From CAYLWW01 sp964387585 (GTDB lineage Bacteria > Pseudomonadota > Alphaproteobacteria > Rickettsiales > Midichloriaceae), in the NCBI GenBank assembly GCA_964387585.1, contig CAYLWW010000086.1, forward strand, positions 1 through 5,324: DNA of 5,324 nucleotides, written 5' to 3'. This document shows positions 1 to 4,848 of this stretch, in pieces (the first letter of the stretch is position 1; every line of letters starts with the position of its first letter). The notes beneath the pieces are model-generated. The model saw only the letters and a list, made by a program, of their open reading frames with translations, was not told the origin of the DNA and made no database searches. The position numbers and the translations under genes were made by a program.

Positions 1-19
1 ATAAAAAGGAGAATACAAA

Positions 20-349
20 ATGAAGAAAACACAAGCAGAAAAAGAAAAAGAAGAAATGGACAACGAGGTAATCAGTTTATTTAAACAAGGCTACAAAATA
101 GATGATGTTGCAGAGATGTTAGATTTAAGTGATTGTACGGTTAATACAATTATTGCAGCACATAAAAAACTATATGGAGAAATCATTAGAGAGCCGATTA
201 AGAGAAAAGAAAGATATACTACTCCAAAAGATGAAAAGATTGAAAGCACTGATGGTTGTAAATTTGCTGAAGATAAAAGAAAAACTTATAAGGTCGTAGT
301 TGATGGCAAAAGATATATTGACTTTACAGATATGGTAGCTGGATTATGA
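20..349 (+). CDS. Small helix-turn-helix phage protein
   Basis: A 109-residue protein that begins at an ATG 8 nt after a good Shine-Dalgarno (AAGGAG, 6-11). Residues 1-13 are a charged Lys/Glu stretch. Residues about 17-47 (ISLFKQGYKIDDVAEMLDLS then TVNTIIAAH) have the spacing of a helix-turn-helix of the sigma-70 region 4/resolvase type, so DNA binding is likely. The tail (about 76-109) carries DGCKFAEDKRKTYKVVVDGK then RYIDFTDMVAGL, a short beta-rich module I have seen at the end of small phage proteins. Its role is not known to me. It overlaps the next gene by ATGA, so the two are translationally coupled. A regulator or an accessory to the downstream methyltransferase are both possible; no target site can be assigned. 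The HTH call is inferred from pattern only. Confidence 0.75.
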   Translation: MKKTQAEKEKEEMDNEVISLFKQGYKIDDVAEMLDLSDCTVNTIIAAHKKLYGEIIREPIKRKERYTTPKDEKIESTDGCKFAEDKRKTYKVVVDGKRYIDFTDMVAGL

Positions 350-552
350 AAAAAGATGAATATGTTAGAGAGTTATTTAAAGAAACTTATAATTTATATG
401 TTAAATATAGCAAGATAGACTTATCCGGGATTGATGTTAATGAATATTTATCTGAACAAAAGAAAATTACAGAGAAATTAACATCGGATAAGGTGGTTTT
501 TGATATGTTTGAGGTCATAGATCAGTTATTGGGATTGGAGGTTGAAAAATGA
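346..552 (+). CDS. Hypothetical 68-aa phage protein
   Basis: I do not recognise this 68-residue protein. It is acidic and predicted to be mostly helical, with no Cys, no membrane segment and no evident motif. The start ATG lies inside the stop of the preceding gene (ATGA at 346-349) and no convincing Shine-Dalgarno precedes it, so translation probably depends on re-initiation by ribosomes finishing the HTH gene. Its own stop overlaps the ATG of the methyltransferase gene (ATGA, 549-552). Being wedged between an HTH protein and a methyltransferase suggests co-expression with them, but says nothing specific about function. Confidence 0.7.
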   Translation: MKKDEYVRELFKETYNLYVKYSKIDLSGIDVNEYLSEQKKITEKLTSDKVVFDMFEVIDQLLGLEVEK

Positions 553-1211
553 AAGTATTAGAATTATTTGCAGGAACTAAAAGTATAGGAATTGAATTTG
601 AAAAAGCAGGTCACGAAGTATTTAGTGTTGAATGGGATAAAAAATTTAAAAACATAGATTTATATACGGATATAAACTTAATAACTGCAAAAGATATTAT
701 AAATAAATTTGGAGTACCTGATGTTATTTGGGCAAGTCCAGACTGCACTACATATTCGATTGCTGCAATTAGCAATCATAGAATAAAAAATGAAAGTGGA
801 AATCTTGAACCAAAAAGCGAATATGCTAAGTTTTGCGATAAAACAAATAAGCACGTTTTAGATTTAATAGCAGAATTAAAACCAAAATATTATTTTATAG
901 AAAATCCAAGAGGTGGAATGAGAAAAATGGATTTTATGAAAGAATTGTATAGATATACAATTACTTATTGCCAATATGGAGATACAAGAATGAAACCGAC
1001 TGATATTTGGACTAATCATCCTAATCCGAAATTTAAACCAATGTGTAAAAATGGAGACAGTTGTCACGAATCTGCTCCACGAGGCAGTAAAACAGGTACG
1101 CAGGGATTAAAAAATAGTATGGAGCGATCACGAATACCACAAGACTTTTGTAGACACATAGTAAAAATAAGCGAGGAGGTAAACAATGAACCCAAAAGCA
1201 AAAACATTTAA
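549..1211 (+). CDS. Phage DNA (cytosine-5-)-methyltransferase, compact type
   Basis: A 220-residue S-adenosylmethionine-dependent C5-cytosine methyltransferase. Motif I is LELFAGTKSIG (4-14, SAM binding), followed by an acidic EWD (28-30) at the end of the second strand. Motif IV is ASPDCTTYS (62-70), with Cys66 as the expected nucleophile and Asp where most enzymes have the second Pro of PPC. Motif VI is ENPRG (118-122). A QYG..R.KPTDIWTN block (142-156) and a C-terminal RSRIPQDFC (193-201) are typical of small phage enzymes. At 220 residues it is shorter than bacterial C5 enzymes (usually over 300), leaving little room for a target-recognition domain. The start has a GGAGG (537-541) 7 nt upstream. 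No restriction enzyme is adjacent, so it looks like an orphan modification enzyme that may protect phage DNA. The 3' end overlaps the next gene by 26 bp. Confidence 0.9.
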   Translation: MKVLELFAGTKSIGIEFEKAGHEVFSVEWDKKFKNIDLYTDINLITAKDIINKFGVPDVIWASPDCTTYSIAAISNHRIKNESGNLEPKSEYAKFCDKTNKHVLDLIAELKPKYYFIENPRGGMRKMDFMKELYRYTITYCQYGDTRMKPTDIWTNHPNPKFKPMCKNGDSCHESAPRGSKTGTQGLKNSMERSRIPQDFCRHIVKISEEVNNEPKSKNI

Positions 1212-1545
1212 ACCAGGAATAAGAAAAAGCAAGTATGATAAATACGAGCAACAAATTATTGCATTTTGTGATAAAGGTATGTCGGTAATTGAGATAATGG
1301 ATAAATTTGAAGAAATATATGAAGAATACGACATAACTCAATCTGGTTTATATAATTATATTAAAACTAGAAACATAAAACATTTATCACGGAAAAGTCT
1401 AGTCCATACAGAAACAATATGCGATGGATGTGAATGGTGCGAAGAATTAGAGATGTGTAATGGTAATATTAATAGATTTTGTATGTTAAGTAAAAAACAA
1501 ATATTTAGAACAACGACAACAAGTCCGATGTGGTGTAAAAAATAA
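1186..1545 (+). CDS. HTH protein with Cys-rich C-terminal module
   Basis: A 119-residue protein with two parts. A basic N-terminus (1-20) leads into a likely helix-turn-helix at about 22-62 (IIAFCDKGMSVIEIMDKF, then YDITQSGLYNYIKTRNI). The C-terminus has six cysteines: C79, C82, C85, C91, C99 and C117, in the pattern C-x2-C-x2-C-x5-C-x7-C-x17-C, ending SPMWCKK. This resembles the small Cys-knuckle tails of phage proteins and may bind zinc. The start is set by a very strong GAGGAGGT (1173-1180) inside the methyltransferase gene, so it overlaps that gene by 26 bp. It repeats the HTH-plus-small-tail plan of the gene at 20-349, but the tails differ. It is probably a DNA-binding protein, and its target is unknown. 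It closes the first gene block; no terminator follows. Confidence 0.75.
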   Translation: MNPKAKTFKPGIRKSKYDKYEQQIIAFCDKGMSVIEIMDKFEEIYEEYDITQSGLYNYIKTRNIKHLSRKSLVHTETICDGCEWCEELEMCNGNINRFCMLSKKQIFRTTTTSPMWCKK

Positions 1546-1593
1546 TATTAAAAATGATAGAAATATATTAAAAGTGATTGTATTATATTAAAA
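1545..1593 (+). repeat. Three direct repeats ATATTAAAA at exact 20-bp intervals
   Basis: The 9-mer ATATTAAAA starts at 1545, 1565 and 1585, giving an exact 20-bp period, close to two helical turns. Copies 1 and 2 also share TGAT in the next five bases, and copies 2 and 3 both continue into a G-T. The array runs into the promoter: copy 3 lies in the -35/-10 spacer. This layout fits a regulator binding one DNA face (operator or activator sites). AT-rich sequence makes short matches common, so the phasing is the main argument. Confidence 0.6.
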
Positions 1594-1606
1594 AGTATGT
1601 TATAGT
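1578..1606 (+). promoter_or_regulatory. Extended -10 promoter for the middle gene block
   Basis: A vegetative-type promoter lies in the 93-bp gap between genes. The -10 element is TATAGT (1601-1606), preceded by TG one base upstream (TGTTATAGT from 1598), the extended -10 form. A weak -35, TTGTAT (1578-1583), sits at the ideal 17-bp spacing. The transcript would start near 1613 and read into the gene at 1639. GTTATAG is repeated 10 bp downstream (1599-1605 and 1609-1615), giving a possible alternative -10. The weak -35 together with the overlapping repeats suggests a regulated promoter. Confidence 0.6.
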
Positions 1607-1615
1607 AAGTTATAG
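1599..1615 (+). repeat. Direct repeat GTTATAG, two copies 10 bp apart
   Basis: GTTATAG occurs at 1599-1605 and again at 1609-1615, one helical turn apart. The first copy contains most of the -10 element. It could be a second operator motif or a duplicated -10. It is short and could also be chance in AT-rich DNA. Confidence 0.4.
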
Positions 1616-1638
1616 ATTAAATTTAAGGAGGAAAAGAA

Positions 1639-1860
1639 ATGATAGATAAAATGTTTAGAAAATACGGAGTAGAGGTTTTAGGAGAAGACGTGATGGCAAC
1701 AATAACAGATTTACAAGTTGAAACTGCAAGATGTGCTGCGTTTATATTTCTTGGAGAGTTAACTGCTGAATTTGGAAAACAAGAAAAGGGAACAGTTGAA
1801 AACTTATTTGTTCAAAATATTAGAACAATGTTTTTGGGAGAGGTGGCAGAATGGGCATAA
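1639..1860 (+). CDS. Hypothetical 73-aa phage protein preceding methyltransferase
   Basis: A 73-residue protein that I do not recognise. It looks helical, with a hydrophobic central helix (about 27-45, with ARCAAFIFLGELTAEFG) too broken by charge to be a membrane span, and a single Cys32. The start follows an excellent AAGGAGG (1625-1631) by 7 nt and is the first gene after the promoter. Its last 10 bp overlap the start of the methyltransferase gene (ATGGGCATAA, 1851-1860), so the two are co-translated. The tight coupling suggests a partner or a gene needed at the same time, but this is inference from position only. Confidence 0.7.
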   Translation: MIDKMFRKYGVEVLGEDVMATITDLQVETARCAAFIFLGELTAEFGKQEKGTVENLFVQNIRTMFLGEVAEWA

Positions 1861-2836
1861 TTGCATTAAGTCTATGCGACGGAATGTCTTGTGGGCAAAT
1901 TGCATTAGAGGAACTAGGAGTTAAAGTAGATAAGTATTATGCAGCAGAGATTAAACCGATTGCAAAGCAGGTAACAATGGATAACTATCCCGACACTATT
2001 CAAGTTGGGGACGTGACAAAAATTAAGTATGTAGATGGAACACTATTTACAGAGGTTGGAGAATTTAAGGAAAAGTTTGATTTAGTTATTTTTGGGTCTC
2101 CTTGTCAAACATTTTCAATTGCCTGCCGAACTGAAAAAAGAATAGGCTTAAATGATGATTTTAAATCAGGATTATTTTTTGAATGTCATAGAATTCTAGA
2201 AGAAGTAAATCCTAAATATTTCTTGATGGAAAATGTGGCAAGTATGAAAAAAGAAGATGTTGAGTTTATAACTGAATTTATGGGAGTTCAACCGATAAAA
2301 ATAAACGCATCGAAAACATTGCCGTGTTTAAGAAATAGACTTTATTGGACAAACGCAAAAGATATAATACCCACATCGGATAAGGAGATTTTCCTAAATG
2401 ATATATTGGAAAGTGGCTGGAGTGATAGAAAAAAAGCTAGATGTCTGGCAGTAATAGATAGCAGACCAAATTCAACACCGATAAAAATGTTTCACAGATA
2501 TTTTTCGATAGGATTTACTACATTGATATTTAAAGACAAAAATCATTTTGAAGAGTGCGAAAAAGAATATTTAAGACTATGGAGCAAATCAAATCAATTT
2601 CAAATGATTATGANNNNNNNNNNACTGCCAAAGACTTAGACGGATATACTGGAAAAATATTTGATGGTGTTAGATATATGAACAAGACCGAAAGAGAGAA
2701 GTGCCACGGAATACCAAGCGGATACACAAATTCCCTATCCGAGAATGACGCAGCAAATGTAATTGGGGATGGATGGGCGATTGATATAGTTAAGCATATA
2801 TTTAGTTTTATGGATTTTAAGGAGGATAAGAAATGA
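1851..2836 (+). CDS. Phage DNA (cytosine-5-)-methyltransferase interrupted by assembly gap
   Basis: A C5-cytosine methyltransferase of the phage/Dnmt3-like type, read in two pieces around ten N. The first piece (to 2613, 254 residues) has motif I ALSLCDGMSCGQ (5-16), Glu33 and Asp54 for SAM binding, motif IV GSPCQTFS (82-89) with nucleophile Cys85, motif VI MENVAS (126-131) and motif VIII LRNRLYWTN (160-168). The piece after the gap (2624-2833) begins TAKDLDGYTGKIFDGVRYMN and ends with motif X, NVIGDGWAIDIVKHI, so all essential motifs are present. The region from about residue 188 to the gap is the likely target-recognition domain. The two pieces lie in different frames, which an unsized gap explains: an intact gene needs 3k+2 missing bases rather than 10. 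The start overlaps the upstream gene by 10 bp behind GGGAGAGG. No nuclease partner is present, so it is probably an anti-restriction enzyme. Confidence 0.88.
2614..2623. other. Assembly gap (ten N)
   Basis: Ten unresolved bases inside the second methyltransferase gene. The coding frame changes across them (codon phase 0 before, phase 2 after), so the count of ten is a placeholder or the join is imprecise. The missing part is in the C-terminal half, between the target-recognition region and motif IX/X. Confidence 0.97.
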
Positions 2837-3015
2837 AGAAAGTATTTAAGACTATAGAAAGTATAATATATACAATAATCATTATGTTTTTTATATGGTT
2901 TATGATTAGCTTTATGAATGTCGTTATGCACAACAATAGCGACCAACAATATGCAGGTTGGAATATGTTTGTGATTATGGAGGAGAATTATGAAAGATAT
3001 CAAGGAAGAATTTAA
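2833..3015 (+). CDS. Single-pass membrane mini-protein
   Basis: A 60-residue protein with one clear transmembrane segment at about residues 11-32 (IIYTIIIMFFIWFMISFMNV). A short basic N-terminus (KKVFK) comes before it and a polar, aromatic tail (NNSDQQYAGWNMF) after it. By the positive-inside rule the N-terminus should be cytoplasmic and the tail outside. Small membrane proteins of this layout occur in the accessory regions of clostridial phages; no function is known to me. The start has AAGGAGG (2819-2825) 7 nt upstream and overlaps the stop of the methyltransferase gene (ATGA, 2833-2836). The 3' end overlaps the next gene by 26 bp. Host-envelope effects such as superinfection exclusion are possible but unsupported. 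Confidence 0.75.
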   Translation: MKKVFKTIESIIYTIIIMFFIWFMISFMNVVMHNNSDQQYAGWNMFVIMEENYERYQGRI

Positions 3016-3517
3016 GATTGGGGATAGGGTAGAATACAGGTCATTCGGAAAAGGAAAAATAATTTGCTTATTTGAAAAAGTGGCTAGAGTTGTATTTGAC
3101 AAAGAACTTAGTCAAGATTCAATTTGCTCTGAATATTACGATATAGAAACAAATGGCTTGTGCGTACCGCTCGTGTTTTTAAGCCACATAACTGAACCAA
3201 GTGAACAAACTGACCTTGTCCGACTTAACTCACGATTTACGACCAATCAAGAGTTTGTAATGGATAATGAAATAGCTAAGCACGGAATGGAATTGCAGAC
3301 AATTATAATTACGACACAATTAGTTGACTTATCCTTATCCGTGAATGCAACGATGAAGAATTATGACATGAAAAATTTATATGACTTAGCTGACAAGATG
3401 GCAGCTGCTTATATTGCACTTGAGGAGTTAAAAAAGATGTGGCAGATTGATGATGAGACTATCGATGAGTTAACTGATAAGAAGATGGGCGAGATTAAGA
3501 AGAAAATGGAGGAATAG
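2990..3517 (+). CDS. SH3-like plus degenerate MazG-like phage protein
   Basis: A 175-residue two-part protein. Residues about 8-68 (FKIGDRVEYRSFGKGKI, then VARVVFDKE and LVFLSHI) look like a small SH3/KOW-type beta-barrel found at the start of many phage proteins. Residues about 92-174 are helical and match the layout of phage all-alpha NTP pyrophosphohydrolases (MazG-like): a first helix where EExxEL is expected, then LADKMAAAYIALEELKKM where LxEEIADVxIMLEQL is expected, and a Lys-rich last helix. The metal-binding acidic residues are mostly missing: T109/Q110/D113 replace E/E/E, and K136/A139 replace the Glu and Asp of ExxD. If the alignment is right, the enzyme activity is probably lost. 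The start has GGAGGAG (2979-2985) close upstream. It could instead be an unrelated helical domain. Confidence 0.75.
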   Translation: MKDIKEEFKIGDRVEYRSFGKGKIICLFEKVARVVFDKELSQDSICSEYYDIETNGLCVPLVFLSHITEPSEQTDLVRLNSRFTTNQEFVMDNEIAKHGMELQTIIITTQLVDLSLSVNATMKNYDMKNLYDLADKMAAAYIALEELKKMWQIDDETIDELTDKKMGEIKKKMEE

Positions 3518-3518
3518 A

Positions 3519-3848
3519 ATGGAAGAGAAAACTAAAGTATATATAGCAGGGAAGATAAGTGGTACAGATGATTTTATTGAACGATTTGGAAAAGTAGAAG
3601 AAGAATTTATAAAAGTAGGTTGCGAAGTATTAAATCCAGCTAAACTACCAAGCATTATGCCGGAAAGCACAAGCCACAATGAATATTTAACTTTATGTTA
3701 TTGCATGATCGATATGGCGGACGTAGTTTATTTTTTAAAGGATTGGAAAAAATCAGTCGGTGCAACAATGGAATATAAATATTGTGCAAGACACGGAAAA
3801 AGATGTGTATTTGAAAAAGAAAACAGTGATATTGATCTGTTCGGATAG
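3519..3848 (+). CDS. DUF4406 protein, nucleoside 2-deoxyribosyltransferase-like
   Basis: A 109-residue protein of the DUF4406 family, related in fold to nucleoside 2-deoxyribosyltransferases. The signature YIAGKISG (8-15) forms the first strand and nucleotide-binding loop. NP (39-40) follows the second strand, then CMIDMADVVYFLKDW (62-76) with Asp65 and Asp68. S79-x-G81-A82-xx-E85 matches the 'SxGAxxE' segment, where the Glu occupies the place of the nucleophile in deoxyribosyltransferases. The protein may act on nucleosides or nucleotides, for example base salvage or altering the host nucleotide pool during infection; the family's exact reaction is not settled. The GGAGG (3508-3512) lies inside the end of the preceding gene, 1 bp separates the stop from this ATG, and the two are co-translated. 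No terminator follows. Confidence 0.85.
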   Translation: MEEKTKVYIAGKISGTDDFIERFGKVEEEFIKVGCEVLNPAKLPSIMPESTSHNEYLTLCYCMIDMADVVYFLKDWKKSVGATMEYKYCARHGKRCVFEKENSDIDLFG

Positions 3849-3858
3849 GACAAATAGA

Positions 3859-3886
3859 TGTACAAATAATCAAAATGTGTTATAAT
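3859..3886 (+). promoter_or_regulatory. Strong extended -10 promoter for the right gene block
   Basis: A consensus -10, TATAAT (3881-3886), is preceded by TG one base upstream (TGTTATAAT from 3878), with a -35 of TGTACA (3859-3864, four of six bases of consensus) at 16-bp spacing. Transcription would start near 3893. It lies 10 bp after the stop of the DUF4406 gene and shares TGTTATA with the promoter at 1598-1606, so both probably use the host vegetative sigma factor. Confidence 0.7.
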
Positions 3887-3906
3887 TAATAAGTAAAACA
3901 ACTTAA

Positions 3907-3949
3907 TAATCTATGTCTAATAGCAGTGCGACTGCTGCCTCCTAGATTA
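3907..3949 (+). other. Nested stem-loop with CCTCC-containing internal loop
   Basis: The outer stem TAATCTA (3907-3913) pairs perfectly with TAGATTA (3943-3949). An inner stem AGCAGT (3922-3927) pairs with ACTGCT (3931-3936) over the three-base loop GCG. The internal loop has TGTCTAAT on the left and GCCTCC on the right. CCTCC has the sequence of the 16S rRNA anti-Shine-Dalgarno, so it could pair with a GGAGG-like site. The G+C content is clearly above the surroundings. Confidence 0.55.
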
Positions 3950-3951
3950 AA

Positions 3952-3983
3952 AGCATATACATTATTAGGTTAGTGTATATGCT
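3952..3983 (+). other. 13-bp hairpin with six-base loop
   Basis: Bases 3952-3964 pair with 3971-3983 over the loop TTAGGT. The pairing is ten perfect outer pairs (AGCATATACA with TGTATATGCT) followed by one G-U and two more A-T pairs. No T run follows on the + strand, so it is not a standard terminator. It could be a leader-RNA element or a DNA dyad bound by a protein. Confidence 0.65.
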
Positions 3984-4000
3984 ATAAGTTTATAAAAAGA

Positions 4001-4007
4001 AAGGAAG
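4001..4007 (+). promoter_or_regulatory. Ribosome binding site that decides the start at 4016
   Basis: AAGGAAG lies 8 nt before the ATG at 4016. A GTG at 4007 overlaps this site and would have no room for its own, so the ATG is preferred and the protein is 76 residues long. Confidence 0.7.
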
Positions 4008-4015
4008 TGAGAAAA

Positions 4016-4246
4016 ATGGATAATGTAGAACAAGAAATTCAAAAGAAAATATATATGTATAAGGGTAAATACGGAATTGATCCAAATATGATAGTAATAA
4101 GCAGAGATATTTATAATCAATTAGAAATACACGGAAACTTGATTTATGAATGTCTTAAGCCTACAACATACAAGGGGATACCGATTATAGTAGATGCAAA
4201 TTCTAATTCAGAGGATTTTATAAGAGTTGGATTTATGGAATATTAG
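4016..4246 (+). CDS. Hypothetical 76-aa phage protein
   Basis: A 76-residue mixed alpha/beta protein. The segments YKGKYGIDPNMIVISRDIY (15-33), TYKGIPIIVDANS (51-63) and FIRVGFMEY (68-76) give a strand-helix-strand layout that I have seen in small phage proteins of clostridia and which recalls a short piece of a capsid-type fold ('TYKGIPIIVD'). No function is known to me. It is the first gene after the structured leader, so its expression is the one most exposed to any control by that leader. The start is set by AAGGAAG (4001-4007). An in-frame GTG at 4007 is a less likely start. The stop is followed directly by the ribosome binding site of the next gene. Confidence 0.72.
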   Translation: MDNVEQEIQKKIYMYKGKYGIDPNMIVISRDIYNQLEIHGNLIYECLKPTTYKGIPIIVDANSNSEDFIRVGFMEY

Positions 4247-4261
4247 AAAGGAGAAAAGCAA

Positions 4262-4423
4262 ATGACTAATTTTGAAAGAATTAAGGCTATGAGTGTTGAA
4301 GAGTTGCAAGAAATATTAAGATGTGATTCTTGCATTTATGGTGGAATAACAAATATGGATTGCATGGACAATGATTGTCAGAATGGTAAGATAGCATATT
4401 TAAACGCAGAAAGTGAGGAATAA
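4262..4423 (+). CDS. Cys-rich phage mini-protein (53 aa)
   Basis: A 53-residue protein starting MTNFERIKAMSVEELQEIL, a helical opening common to a family of phage mini-proteins, followed by a Cys-rich half: C21, C24, C34 and C39 in the pattern C-x2-C-x9-C-x4-C. The four cysteines suggest a zinc knuckle. Members are usually annotated only as hypothetical; no function is known. AAAGGAG (4247-4253) sits 8 nt before the ATG. The stop shares one base with the next start (TAATG, 4421-4425), so the two Cys-rich genes are translated together. Confidence 0.75.
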   Translation: MTNFERIKAMSVEELQEILRCDSCIYGGITNMDCMDNDCQNGKIAYLNAESEE

Positions 4424-4602
4424 TGAAACTAATTAAAACAGTAGTAGATAAAAAGCCAAAGAGTTGTGTCGGTTGTCCGTTGTCGATAGAGTATAAGAGA
4501 GATTGCGGGAAAGACAAGGCAATAAGAATTAATGGCGGAATGACTTATACAAAAGAGCCTGATGCAAGATGTAAATTGACGATAGTGAATAAGGAGGAAT
4601 AA
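4423..4602 (+). CDS. Cys-rich phage mini-protein (59 aa)
   Basis: A 59-residue protein with the opening KPKSCVGCPL (11-20), then C28 and C50 (PDARCKL). The layout C-x2-C-x9-C-x21-C, with 'KPKSCxxCPL' near the front and an 'RPxxCPL'-like end, is a recurring pattern in Firmicute phage mini-proteins and probably binds one metal ion. Here the last motif is DARCKL rather than the more usual PxWCPL. No function is established. The start lies one base inside the previous stop, with GTGAGG (4413-4418) just upstream. The stop touches the ATG of the next gene (TAAATG), whose ribosome binding site lies within this gene's last codons. Confidence 0.72.
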   Translation: MKLIKTVVDKKPKSCVGCPLSIEYKRDCGKDKAIRINGGMTYTKEPDARCKLTIVNKEE

Positions 4603-4848
4603 ATGGAGAGATTGACAAGGAGAATAAAGAAAAGTGTTTATGCGGTTAATTTTTTATATTTAATGCACTTAGATAACAATAAAAGAAGTGAACGCACGCT
4701 AACTGATATTCTTGAAAAACTAGCAAATTATGAAGATCTAGAAGAAAAAGCAGGATATGATTTATCAACAGTGGTTCACGAATTATCATCAGAGATTTTA
4801 AGATTAAAAGATAAGATAGTGGAGCTTGAAAACGATATAGGGAGGTAG
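4603..4848 (+). CDS. 'MERLTRR/KLANYEDLEE' phage protein (81 aa)
   Basis: An 81-residue helical protein. It opens MERLTRRIKK and carries EKLANYEDLEEKAG (38-51), two marks of a widespread family of short phage proteins annotated as hypothetical. The C-terminal part, from about residue 54 (TVVHELSSEILRLKDKIVEL), has a heptad-like spacing of Leu/Ile/Val and is probably a coiled coil, so the protein may form dimers or bind a partner. No catalytic motif is visible. AAGGAGG (4591-4597) lies 5 nt before the ATG, which directly follows the previous stop. A triplet repeat of AGGT overlaps its stop codon. Confidence 0.75.
   Translation: MERLTRRIKKSVYAVNFLYLMHLDNNKRSERTLTDILEKLANYEDLEEKAGYDLSTVVHELSSEILRLKDKIVELENDIGR

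Larger units (their letters stand above)
3893..4015 (+). promoter_or_regulatory. Structured 5' leader RNA of about 120 nt
   Basis: The stretch between the promoter and the first gene is long for this compact genome and holds two good stem-loops (3907-3949 and 3952-3983), then an A-rich single-stranded part carrying the ribosome binding site. It matches no RNA family that I recognise. A cis-acting leader (thermosensor, protein-binding site, attenuator or mRNA stabiliser) or a separate small RNA would all fit. The evidence is base pairing only. Confidence 0.5.

Noticed and set aside
1033..1341. Minus-strand open frames opposite the first methyltransferase and HTH gene
   Set aside because: They are the expected complement of AT-rich Lys/Asn codons, giving Phe/Ile/Tyr-rich products, with no ribosome binding site or known pattern.
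2555..2836. Separate 93-codon gene around the gap
   Set aside because: The part before the gap is a frame shadow of the methyltransferase with no ribosome binding site. The part after it is the enzyme's own motif IX/X region.
549..2836. Complete restriction-modification system
   Set aside because: None of the neighbouring proteins shows a nuclease motif (PD-ExK, HNH or GIY-YIG). The only nuclease-like gene is the truncated HNH protein at the right edge, whose family is linked to packaging rather than restriction.
2608..3102. Long open frame on the minus strand (164 codons)
   Set aside because: It lies opposite the methyltransferase C-terminus, the membrane protein and the start of the next gene, all of which have good ribosome binding sites and recognisable content. 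It also runs through the N gap, and its product has no coherent motif.
3952..3990. Rho-independent terminator after the 13-bp hairpin
   Set aside because: The hairpin is followed by ATAAGTTTATAAAAAG on the + strand, not a T run, and it sits inside a leader. On the minus strand only four T follow, and there are no minus-strand genes to end.
3893..4006. tRNA gene in the structured leader
   Set aside because: There is no cloverleaf: no acceptor stem, D-loop GG or GTTCRA T-loop can be found, and the hairpins are too few and wrongly spaced.
4007..4015. GTG start three codons upstream of 4016
   Set aside because: It overlaps the Shine-Dalgarno AAGGAAG, leaving no spacing for initiation. The ATG at 4016 has ideal spacing.
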